From the NCBI GenBank assembly GCA_029054535.1, contig JAIDFC010000123.1, positions 1 through 5,806 of the forward strand: a DNA stretch of 5,806 bases. Reading direction: 5' to 3'. This document shows positions 1 through 5,806 of this stretch, piece after piece. Each line of letters begins with the position of its first letter. The stretch's first letter is position 1. The notes under the pieces are model-generated. The model was given only the letters and a program-made list of their open reading frames with translations. It had not been told where the DNA came from and made no database searches. The DNA comes from Rikenella sp. (GTDB lineage: Bacteria > Bacteroidota > Bacteroidia > Bacteroidales > Rikenellaceae). The translations under genes and the position numbers were made by a program.

Positions 1-1405
1 GGCCTGGGCCTACTATTTCTTCAAAGACGAATTAGGGAAACTCTCGCCGACCATACCTCAACGGCTGCGAGCCGAGCTGAACCGCCATACGTTGGACGTC
101 TACCTCAACCGCAACGACATGTTCTGGCTCGGATTCCACGAAGGGGCGCAGGTCAACAACTGGAACCCGTGGTGCAACTTCAACGTCCTGACCACCGCTC
201 TCCTGGTCGAGGAGGATCCGGCGCGACGAGCAGCGATCGTACGGAAGACGATGCGGTCGGTGGACCAGTTCATCAACTTTTTCAAACCCGACGGCGGCTG
301 CGAAGAGGGACCTTCGTACTGGACCCATGCGGCCGGGATGATGAACAACTACCTCGAAGTACTGCTGAACTATTCGCACGGCCGGATCGACCTTTTCGAC
401 CAGCAGCGGATCAAGAACATCGGCCTCTATATCGCCAATGCCCATATCGACAGCCTCTACTTCGTCAACTTCGCCGACGCCGAGGCCAAGGCTTCGCCGG
501 GAGCGTCGACCGTCTTCCGCTACGGGCGGAACATCGCAGACAGCACCATGATGCGTTTCGGCTCCTACTTAGGGACATTGACCGGCTTCTCGGAAAACCC
601 GCTCAGCGGAACGATGGACAATCGGTTGAAGACCGCTTTCGTTTATAACGACATGCGAAAGGCCGCTCCATCGGCACCGCTCTACCGGTCGGTATGGATG
701 GACGGAATCGAAGTGGCCGTGGCTCGGACCCGGGGCGGAAGCGCCGAGGGACTGACTCTGGCGGCCAAAGGGGGGTACAATGCCGAGAGCCACAACCACA
801 ACGACGTCGGGAGCTTCATTCTCTACGTCGACGGGCAGCCGATGATGGTGGACGCCGGTGTGGGGACCTATACGGCGGCGACCTTTGACCACCGGCGTTA
901 CACGATCTGGACCATGCAGTCCGAGTACCACAATCTGCCGGTGATCAACGGCTACGGACAAAAGCCGGGCAGTCGGTATCGTTCGCGGAATGTAAAGCAT
1001 ACCGATAACGGGCGAATGATGTCGTTCTCGCTGGATATCGCGGGAGCTTATCCGGCGGAGGCCGCATGCCGCAGCTGGGTGCGCGACTATCGGTTCGACC
1101 GGGCGCGGAATACGGTAACGCTGACCGACGCCTACGATCTCTCGGAAGTGAAGGGAGCGGTCGAGCTGAACTTCCTGACCTGCGGGACAGTCGCCCTCGG
1201 CAAAGCCATCGAGATCACGAGCGGAGACAAGAGCCTGCGGATCACTCCGGTCGACGCCTCGAAATACGACATAACGACCGAGGCGGTGGAGTTGACCGAT
1301 CCGCGGCTGTCGAAGATTTGGGGCGAGAAGCTGACCCGCATCACGCTCAAGGTGAAGAATCCGAAAGCCAAAGACACGCTGCGCCTCACCTTTTCACAAC
1401 GATAG
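1..1405 (+). CDS. Heparinase II/III-family protein (probable polysaccharide lyase), 5'-truncated by window edge
   Basis: The reading frame is open from base 2 to the TAG at 1403-1405, giving 467 residues with no start in the window. A TTG at 92 is only an internal leucine codon, because the upstream codons continue in the same frame with sensible protein. Residue numbers are for this fragment. The first ~210 residues look like the end of an (alpha/alpha) toroid, with NNWNPW near residue 53 and an acidic-aromatic motif EEGPSYW at 101-107. The second half is the beta-sandwich heparinase II/III domain. Its hallmark SHNHND at 263-268 (H264, H266) is followed by GSFILYVDGQPMMVDAG, the usual signature around the metal/active-site histidine. 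Family members cleave uronic-acid polysaccharides by beta-elimination, usually in the periplasm. Many relatives run to roughly 600-700 residues, so about 150-200 N-terminal residues, including any signal peptide, are probably missing. The family is clear; the PL family number and substrate are not. It sits 12 bp upstream of GH89, which favours a glycosaminoglycan-like substrate. Confidence 0.9.
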   Translation, partial: AWAYYFFKDELGKLSPTIPQRLRAELNRHTLDVYLNRNDMFWLGFHEGAQVNNWNPWCNFNVLTTALLVEEDPARRAAIVRKTMRSVDQFINFFKPDGGCEEGPSYWTHAAGMMNNYLEVLLNYSHGRIDLFDQQRIKNIGLYIANAHIDSLYFVNFADAEAKASPGASTVFRYGRNIADSTMMRFGSYLGTLTGFSENPLSGTMDNRLKTAFVYNDMRKAAPSAPLYRSVWMDGIEVAVARTRGGSAEGLTLAAKGGYNAESHNHNDVGSFILYVDGQPMMVDAGVGTYTAATFDHRRYTIWTMQSEYHNLPVINGYGQKPGSRYRSRNVKHTDNGRMMSFSLDIAGAYPAEAACRSWVRDYRFDRARNTVTLTDAYDLSEVKGAVELNFLTCGTVALGKAIEITSGDKSLRITPVDASKYDITTEAVELTDPRLSKIWGEKLTRITLKVKNPKAKDTLRLTFSQR

Positions 1406-1417
1406 ACGCGAACCGCA

Positions 1418-3679
1418 ATGATACGGATGAAAAAGCTATTCGTTTTTTGGGCATGCTGCCTGCTGGGATGCTCCGTCGTTTCGGCGACGAACGCTCCAGC
1501 GAGCAGCCGGACCAACGACAAAGCGATCTCGAGGGCGGCACGCGCGCTGATCGGGCGCGTAACGCCGGGTTACGAGAAGCAGTACGTTCTGGAGACCCTC
1601 CCTGCCGATCCGGAGAGCGGCGAAGACGTTTTCGAGATCGACTCCCATAAAGGAAAAGTGGTGCTGCGGGGGAACAATCCGGTGGCGCTGGCCTCGGCTT
1701 TCCATTGGTACCTGAAGTACACTTGCGGGGCGCAGTTATCGTGGTTCGGCGACCAGCTGAACTTGCCGAAACGACTGCCGTTGCCGACGGCTAAGGAGCG
1801 GAGGGTGATCAACGGGAAGTATCGGGCCTACTTCAACTACTGCACTTTGTCGTATACCGCTCCGTGGTGGGATTGGGAGCGATGGCAGCGCGAGATCGAT
1901 TTCATGGCGATGAACGGCATCAACCTGCCGTTGCAGCCGATCGGCCTGGATGCCGTGTGGTACGAGACTTTGCTGCGGATGGGATTTACGGACCTCGAAG
2001 CGCGGACCTTCCTTGTAGGACCGGCCCACCAGGCTTGGCAGTGGATGCCCAACATCGAACGGTTCGGCGGGCCGTTGCCCAAGAGCTGGATCGAGAGCCA
2101 TACGAAGCTGGCGCGGCAGATTTTCACCCGCGAACTGGAGTTGGGGATGCAGCCGATCCAACAGGGATTTACGGGTTACGTACCGAAACTGTTGGCCGAG
2201 AAGTACCCGACAGCCCGAATTGCGCAGCAACCGGAGTGGTACGGATTCGAGGGCGTTTCGCAGCTCGATCCGCTCGACCCGCTGTTCGACCGTATGGGGC
2301 ATCTGTTCATGCGGATGCAGGATTCGCTGTTCGGCTCATACGGCATGTATGCCGCCGACCCGTTTCACGAAAGCGCGCCGCCGGTGGCGGGCGAAGCCTA
2401 TTTGGAGGCCGTGGGAGCGAAGATCGGCAGTCTGATCGACGATTTCGACCCGACGGGGATCGTGGCGATGCAGGCGTGGAGCATCCGCGAACCGATCGTG
2501 CGGCAGTTTCCGAAAGAGCGGTTGGTGGTGTTGGACCTGAACGGCTCGACCTATCCGGGAAAGCAGAATTTCTGGGGATATCCGTTCGTGGCGGGCAACC
2601 TGCATAACTTCGGCGGGCGGATCAATATGCACGGCGATCTACCTCTGCTGGCCTCGAACCAATATCGGACGGCTCGACGGCGGGCGGCGAATGCGGTCGG
2701 ATCGGGGCTCTTCATGGAGTCGATCGTCCAAAATCCGGCCTACTATGCCATGGCTTTCGAGATGCCGATGCACCGCGACTCGATCGACGCGGCCGCGTGG
2801 CTCGACGCTTATACCGGTCGTGCTTACGGCGCGGAGTCGGAGGCGGCGAAACAGGCTTGGCGGATTCTGTTGGCGGGGCCTTACGGGCCGGGCACCAACG
2901 GCGTGGAGAGCAGTTCGATCATCGCGGCACGGCCGGCGATCGACGTCAAGAAGTCGGGACCGAACGCGGGATTCCATATTCCGTACGACCCTCGTTCTTT
3001 GTACGATGCCGAGCGGCTTCTGTTGTCGGATTCGGCTCGACTGGGCGGTTCACCGCTCTACCGGTTCGACGTGGTGGATCTCCAACGGCAGATCATGTCC
3101 AATCTCGGGCAGGAGATTCATCGGGCGGCAGCCGAAGCCTACAAAAAAGGCCGGATCAAAGAGTTCCGGAAACATAGCGAACGGTTTCTGGAGCTGCTGT
3201 TGGATGTCGATGCGCTGTTGGCGACCCGCACGGAGTGGAATTTCGACCGTTGGGTTTCCGACGCCCGCCGCTGGGGGACGACGCCGGAAGAGAAAGACCG
3301 GCTGGAACGCGACGCCACGGCACTGGTTACCTACTGGGGTTTCACGCCGGGCTACATGTGCCAGCAGTTCGACTACTCGTGGCGCGAGTGGTCGGGGTTG
3401 ATCCGGCGGTACTATTACGAGCGGTGGAAACTGTTTTACGAGATGCTCGATGCCTCGCTGGAGTCCGGCACCCCCTACTCCGAAGCCGACGCCCGAATGA
3501 GCCACGGCCGCGAAGCGTTTCGCGGGAATGCGTTCTACGACCGGCTGGCCGACTGGGAGATCGCCTTCGTGGCGACTCCGAAAACGGACATCGACCCGAC
3601 GCCGCGAGGGGATGAAATCGAGCTGGCGCGGCGGATATTCGACAAATACGACACACTGGCTAAAGAGTATTACCGATGA
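1418..3679 (+). CDS. Alpha-N-acetylglucosaminidase, GH89 (NAGLU-like), exported
   Basis: This exo-glycosidase is predicted to release terminal alpha-linked GlcNAc, the reaction of human lysosomal NAGLU on heparan sulfate. The product is 753 residues from 1418, close to the family length (human NAGLU, about 743). The expected order is visible: export signal (1-23), small N-terminal alpha/beta domain (~35-115), TIM-barrel domain (~130-470) and helical C-terminal domain (~475-750). Matches to human NAGLU from memory include WWDW (150-153), MNGIN (165-169) and LHNFGG (395-400). E318 in FHES corresponds to the acid/base Glu of human NEMQPP. E434 in GLFMES, followed by IVQN, corresponds to the nucleophile Glu of GMAPEG. 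Both catalytic residues are therefore present. An ATG at 1427 (MKKLFVFW) is an equally good or better start, since the signal peptide begins there and neither site has a Shine-Dalgarno sequence. The signal contains LLGC (C18), a possible lipobox, and also VSA, a possible signal peptidase I site. Bacterial GH89 enzymes may also act on mucin GlcNAc-alpha-1,4-Gal caps. Confidence 0.95.
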   Translation: MIRMKKLFVFWACCLLGCSVVSATNAPASSRTNDKAISRAARALIGRVTPGYEKQYVLETLPADPESGEDVFEIDSHKGKVVLRGNNPVALASAFHWYLKYTCGAQLSWFGDQLNLPKRLPLPTAKERRVINGKYRAYFNYCTLSYTAPWWDWERWQREIDFMAMNGINLPLQPIGLDAVWYETLLRMGFTDLEARTFLVGPAHQAWQWMPNIERFGGPLPKSWIESHTKLARQIFTRELELGMQPIQQGFTGYVPKLLAEKYPTARIAQQPEWYGFEGVSQLDPLDPLFDRMGHLFMRMQDSLFGSYGMYAADPFHESAPPVAGEAYLEAVGAKIGSLIDDFDPTGIVAMQAWSIREPIVRQFPKERLVVLDLNGSTYPGKQNFWGYPFVAGNLHNFGGRINMHGDLPLLASNQYRTARRRAANAVGSGLFMESIVQNPAYYAMAFEMPMHRDSIDAAAWLDAYTGRAYGAESEAAKQAWRILLAGPYGPGTNGVESSSIIAARPAIDVKKSGPNAGFHIPYDPRSLYDAERLLLSDSARLGGSPLYRFDVVDLQRQIMSNLGQEIHRAAAEAYKKGRIKEFRKHSERFLELLLDVDALLATRTEWNFDRWVSDARRWGTTPEEKDRLERDATALVTYWGFTPGYMCQQFDYSWREWSGLIRRYYYERWKLFYEMLDASLESGTPYSEADARMSHGREAFRGNAFYDRLADWEIAFVATPKTDIDPTPRGDEIELARRIFDKYDTLAKEYYR
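1470..1489 (+). other. Possible lipoprotein signal (LLGC) or signal peptidase I site in the GH89 protein
   Basis: The signal peptide reads KK, then a hydrophobic FVFWACC stretch, then LLGC with the cysteine at residue 18 (counted from 1418), then SVVSA. LLGC is an acceptable though not ideal lipobox, because Leu at -2 is less common than Ala, Ser, Thr or Val. VSA at 21-23 could instead be cut by signal peptidase I. No acidic residues directly follow the cysteine, so the Bacteroidota surface-export signal for lipoproteins is not apparent. If the protein is lipidated, I would favour the periplasmic side of a membrane. Confidence 0.4.
3676..3679 (+). promoter_or_regulatory. ATGA stop/start overlap coupling GH89 and the first DUF2264 gene
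   Basis: The GH89 stop TGA (3677-3679) overlaps the ATG (3676-3678) of the next gene. The downstream start is well supported because MKKLLI begins a classic signal peptide. Such a 4-base overlap usually means terminating ribosomes re-initiate, so the two enzymes are probably made in a coupled fashion from one transcript. No separate Shine-Dalgarno sequence is evident. Confidence 0.8.
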
Positions 3680-4917
3680 AAAAATTATTGATAACCGTTA
3701 TCGCGGTCGTAATGATTGTTCCGGGAGCAGCAGCCCGGAAGAAAACAACGGCAAAATCGCAGACTGATCGGGAGTACTGGGCTACGCAGGCTTATCGGAT
3801 GGCAGCTCCCGTTTTGTCGAACCTGGCGGCCGGGACGTTGCACTGGGCCATGCCGATCGAACAGTTCGACGGCGCCGGACGAGAACGATACGCCCATTTG
3901 GAGGCCGTCGGTCGTCTGTTGTGCGGTCTGTCGCCGTGGTTCGAGGTGTCGGGCGACTCGATCCCGGCGGCCGAAGCGACGATGCGGGACACCCTGTTAG
4001 CATGGGCGCATGCCGGGCTGCGGCAGGCCGTAGACACAGCTTCGGCAGACTACCTGAACTTCCAGGGATACGGACAGCCGTTAGTGGATGCGGCGTTTCT
4101 GGCCCAGGCTTTCCTGCGTTCGCCGAAACAACTGTGGGGCGGACTCGACTCGCTGACGCAACGGAGGATGATCGACGAGATGAAGGCTACGCGGAATACT
4201 CGGCCGTCGTACAACAACTGGCTGATGTTCAGCGCAACGGTCGAAGCGTTCTTGCGTATGGCGGGCGAACGGCCGGATCTGATGCGGACCGATTACGCCT
4301 TCCGACAGACCGACGGCTGGTACGTGGGCGACGGTCAGTACAGCGACGGACCGCGGTATCACAACGACTACTACAACAGTTTCGTGATCCAGCCGATGTT
4401 GGTGGATGCCGGTCGGGTGATGAACCGCTACTACAAGGGCGAAGCCCCTTATTCGGATGCGAAGTACGGTCAGATCTGTCGTCGAGCCAGTCGTTATGCG
4501 GGGGTGCTGGAACGATCGATCTCGCCCGAGGGGACTTTTCCGGTCGTCGGTCGTTCGATCCTCTACCGGACCGGGTGCCTGCAATCGCTGGCTCAGGCCG
4601 CGCTGTTGAAGATGCTGCCGAAAGAGGCGACCGAGGGACAGGTGCGAGCGGCTCTGACGGCCGTCATGCGCCGCATGCTGGAGGCTCCGGGGACGTACGA
4701 TAGCGAAGGATGGCTCACGATGGGCTTCTGCGGCGCACAAAAGGCGACGGCAGAGTATTATCTTTGCACCGGGAGCATGTACTTGGCTTCGACGATTTTC
4801 TTACCGCTGGGACTTCCGGCCGGGGATTCGTTCTGGACCGCACAGCCACAGGACTGGACCACAAAAAAGGCTTGGAGCGGGATGCCGTTCCCGGGCGACC
4901 ATTCGATAGGAGACTAA
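3676..4917 (+). CDS. DUF2264-family exported protein, copy 1 (putative glycoside hydrolase)
   Basis: This is a complete 413-residue protein with a standard Sec signal: KK, hydrophobic core ITVIAVVMIV, and a likely signal peptidase I cut after GAAA (residue 20), leaving a basic mature N-terminus (RKK). The rest matches my memory of DUF2264 proteins (PF10022): SNLAAGTLH near 48-56, NNWLMF (180-185), the signature W215-Y-V-G-D-G followed by YSDG and HNDYYNSF (229-236), SPEGTF (283-288), and the terminal GLPAGDSFW and KAWSG blocks. Acidic residues D219, D224, D231 and E285, with H229, are good catalytic or binding candidates because all recur in the downstream paralogue. The family is predicted to be mostly helical, toroid-like. 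I recall, without certainty, that some relatives belong to GH154 with beta-glucuronidase activity; here this would suit a GH89 partner. The exact activity cannot be read from sequence. There is no frameshift or internal stop. Confidence 0.85.
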   Translation: MKKLLITVIAVVMIVPGAAARKKTTAKSQTDREYWATQAYRMAAPVLSNLAAGTLHWAMPIEQFDGAGRERYAHLEAVGRLLCGLSPWFEVSGDSIPAAEATMRDTLLAWAHAGLRQAVDTASADYLNFQGYGQPLVDAAFLAQAFLRSPKQLWGGLDSLTQRRMIDEMKATRNTRPSYNNWLMFSATVEAFLRMAGERPDLMRTDYAFRQTDGWYVGDGQYSDGPRYHNDYYNSFVIQPMLVDAGRVMNRYYKGEAPYSDAKYGQICRRASRYAGVLERSISPEGTFPVVGRSILYRTGCLQSLAQAALLKMLPKEATEGQVRAALTAVMRRMLEAPGTYDSEGWLTMGFCGAQKATAEYYLCTGSMYLASTIFLPLGLPAGDSFWTAQPQDWTTKKAWSGMPFPGDHSIGD

Positions 4918-4932
4918 AAAATCAAAAAAACA
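4918..4932 (+). promoter_or_regulatory. A-rich translation leader before the second DUF2264 gene
   Basis: The 15 bases between the TAA of copy 1 and the ATG of copy 2 contain 12 adenines, including a run of seven, in an otherwise GC-rich region. Bacteroidota commonly start translation from A-rich unstructured leaders rather than a Shine-Dalgarno sequence, and this fits that pattern. An AGGAG at 4908-4912 lies about 20 bases upstream of the ATG, too far to act as a normal ribosome binding site. There is no hairpin here, so it is not an obvious terminator. Confidence 0.55.
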
Positions 4933-5806
4933 ATGAAACGATTTTTGACGGCCGCTCTGGCTGCAATTTTTCTGGTACCTGGAGGCGCTGTGTTCGCGGC
5001 CCGAAAAAAGCAAGCCGTAGAACCGAAAACGGATCGCGAGATTTGGGCGGAGACGGTTTACCGGATCGCCCGTCCGGTGTTGTCGAACTTGGCCGCCGGA
5101 ACGTTGCACCGAAATATGCCGATCGAACAGCGGGGACCGTCGCATCCGGAGTACGGGGCCTACGGCGATCGGACGAAATACGCCTATCTGGAAGCGTTGG
5201 GACGAACCCTCTGCGGCATCGCGCCGTGGCTGGAACTGCCCGAAGATACCACGACCCGCGAAGGACGGATGCGCCGTGAGTTGCTCGACCTCTCGATTCG
5301 AGGATTGCGGAATGCGATGGACACCGCCTCGGCCGACTATATCAGTTTCGCAGTGGGCTACCAGGCCCTGGTCGACGCGGCGCACTTGGCACAGGGGCTG
5401 ATGCGTGCACCGAAGAACCTGTGGGGCGGTCTGGACCGCGCGACGCAAGAGCGAATCGTCTACGAAATGAAACAGACGCGTCGGGTGCGCCCGAACGTGA
5501 GCAACTGGCTGATGTTCACGGCCCAGATCGAGGCTTTCCTGCGGTCGGTGGGCGAGGAGTACGACCAGGTCCGGGTGGACTATCCGGTGCGACAGATGGA
5601 CCGCTGGTACAAGGGCGACGGGGTGTACGGCGACGGCGAACCGTTCCACTGGGACTACTATAACAGTTTCGTGATCCAACCGATGCTGATCGACGTGTTG
5701 AGCGTCATGGGCGACGGTTTTCCGGGCCTCCGCGAACGGGTGCTGAAACGGGCCACGCGTTATGCGGAGGTTACCGAACGGATGATCTCGCCCGAGGGGA
5801 CGATTC
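4933..5806 (+). CDS. DUF2264-family exported protein, copy 2 (putative glycoside hydrolase), 3'-truncated by window edge
   Basis: The frame is open from ATG 4933 to the window end, giving 291 complete codons plus one base and no stop. The start is supported by a signal peptide: MKRFL, hydrophobic AALAAIFLV, then GGAVFAA with a likely cut after residue 22 or 23, again leaving a basic mature end (RKK). It is a diverged paralogue of the gene just upstream, by eye roughly half identical, sharing SNLAAGTLH, MPIEQ, DTASADY, LWGGLD, NWLMF, DYYNSFVIQPM and ISPEGT. The candidate active-site residues are kept: D229, D234, H239, D241 and E288. It differs by an 8-residue longer loop after MPIEQ (about residues 62-80) and a 7-residue shorter segment between DYYNSF and SPEG. 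About 120 C-terminal residues should lie beyond the window if its length matches copy 1. The likely role is an exported glycosidase on the same glycan, perhaps on a different linkage or substitution; DUF2264 assignment is firm, activity is inferred. Confidence 0.85.
   Translation, partial: MKRFLTAALAAIFLVPGGAVFAARKKQAVEPKTDREIWAETVYRIARPVLSNLAAGTLHRNMPIEQRGPSHPEYGAYGDRTKYAYLEALGRTLCGIAPWLELPEDTTTREGRMRRELLDLSIRGLRNAMDTASADYISFAVGYQALVDAAHLAQGLMRAPKNLWGGLDRATQERIVYEMKQTRRVRPNVSNWLMFTAQIEAFLRSVGEEYDQVRVDYPVRQMDRWYKGDGVYGDGEPFHWDYYNSFVIQPMLIDVLSVMGDGFPGLRERVLKRATRYAEVTERMISPEGTI

Larger units (their letters stand above)
3676..5806 (+). repeat. Diverged tandem gene duplication (two DUF2264 genes)
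   Basis: Copies 3676-4917 and 4933-5806 encode proteins collinear from signal peptide to the SPEG motif. Nucleotide conservation survives only in short blocks over the conserved motifs, such as AACTGGCTGATGTTCA at 4216 and in the matching position of copy 2, and TCGCCCGAGGGGAC near 4522 and 5788. This pattern indicates an old duplication, or two separately acquired family members, rather than a recent copy. Confidence 0.7.

Noticed and set aside
92..1405. Start of the first gene at TTG 92
   Set aside because: The frame is open back to base 2 with residues that continue the toroid domain, and starting at 92 would remove most of the domain; the gene is simply cut by the window edge.
1066..1650. 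Plus-strand frame of 194 codons bridging the heparinase-like gene and GH89
   Set aside because: It is an out-of-frame shadow with Arg/Gly/Asp-rich low-complexity translation, overlapping two real genes.
4918..4932. Poly-A stretch considered as a terminator or a slippage site
   Set aside because: There is no GC-rich hairpin before a T-run on the plus strand, and the run lies between complete reading frames, so neither termination nor frameshifting is indicated.
4710..5279. Plus-strand frame of 189 codons bridging the two DUF2264 genes
   Set aside because: It overlaps the conserved C-terminus of copy 1 and the signal peptide and N-terminus of copy 2 in a different frame and has no recognisable domain.
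4801..5679. Long minus-strand open frame (292 codons) opposite the two DUF2264 genes
   Set aside because: It spans the junction of two well-supported plus-strand genes, its translation is rich in Arg, His, Val and Pro with no recognisable domain, and GC-rich genes commonly leave long open antisense frames.

Overview
The window holds four genes, all on the + strand and packed head to tail with almost no intergenic DNA (12 bp, a 4-bp overlap, 15 bp). The first is cut by the left edge and the last by the right edge. They are: the C-terminal two thirds of a heparinase II/III-type protein (1-1405), a complete GH89 alpha-N-acetylglucosaminidase (about 1418-3679), a complete DUF2264-family protein (3676-4917), and the first 291 codons of a second, paralogous DUF2264 protein (4933 onward). 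The three visible N-termini all carry export signals, so the products are predicted to act in the periplasm or at the envelope. I see no RNA genes, mobile elements, CRISPR arrays, internal promoters or terminators.

The organism is probably a member of the Bacteroidota with GC-rich DNA. The evidence is the combination of families (heparinase II/III, GH89, DUF2264), typical of polysaccharide utilization loci in that phylum, the absence of clear Shine-Dalgarno sequences, and an A-rich leader before the last gene. The high GC content by eye would fit Alistipes/Rikenellaceae-like bacteria better than typical Bacteroides. This placement is inference from style, not from a marker gene.

The genes look like one operon for stepwise breakdown of a glycan containing uronic acid and alpha-GlcNAc. 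A heparinase-fold lyase would cleave chains by beta-elimination next to uronic acid, and GH89 would remove terminal alpha-linked GlcNAc. The DUF2264 proteins have an (alpha/alpha) toroid-like glycosidase look; from memory, and with limited certainty, relatives of this family have been placed among beta-glucuronidases (GH154). If so, GH89 and DUF2264 together could peel an alternating GlcNAc/GlcA chain such as heparosan or the low-sulfated stretches of heparan sulfate. No sulfatase, SusC/SusD pair, transporter or regulator lies inside this window, so the substrate is a hypothesis.

The point most worth a second look is the tandem pair of diverged DUF2264 paralogues directly behind GH89. They share the candidate active-site acids but differ in two surface-loop length changes, which suggests two related but non-identical specificities.
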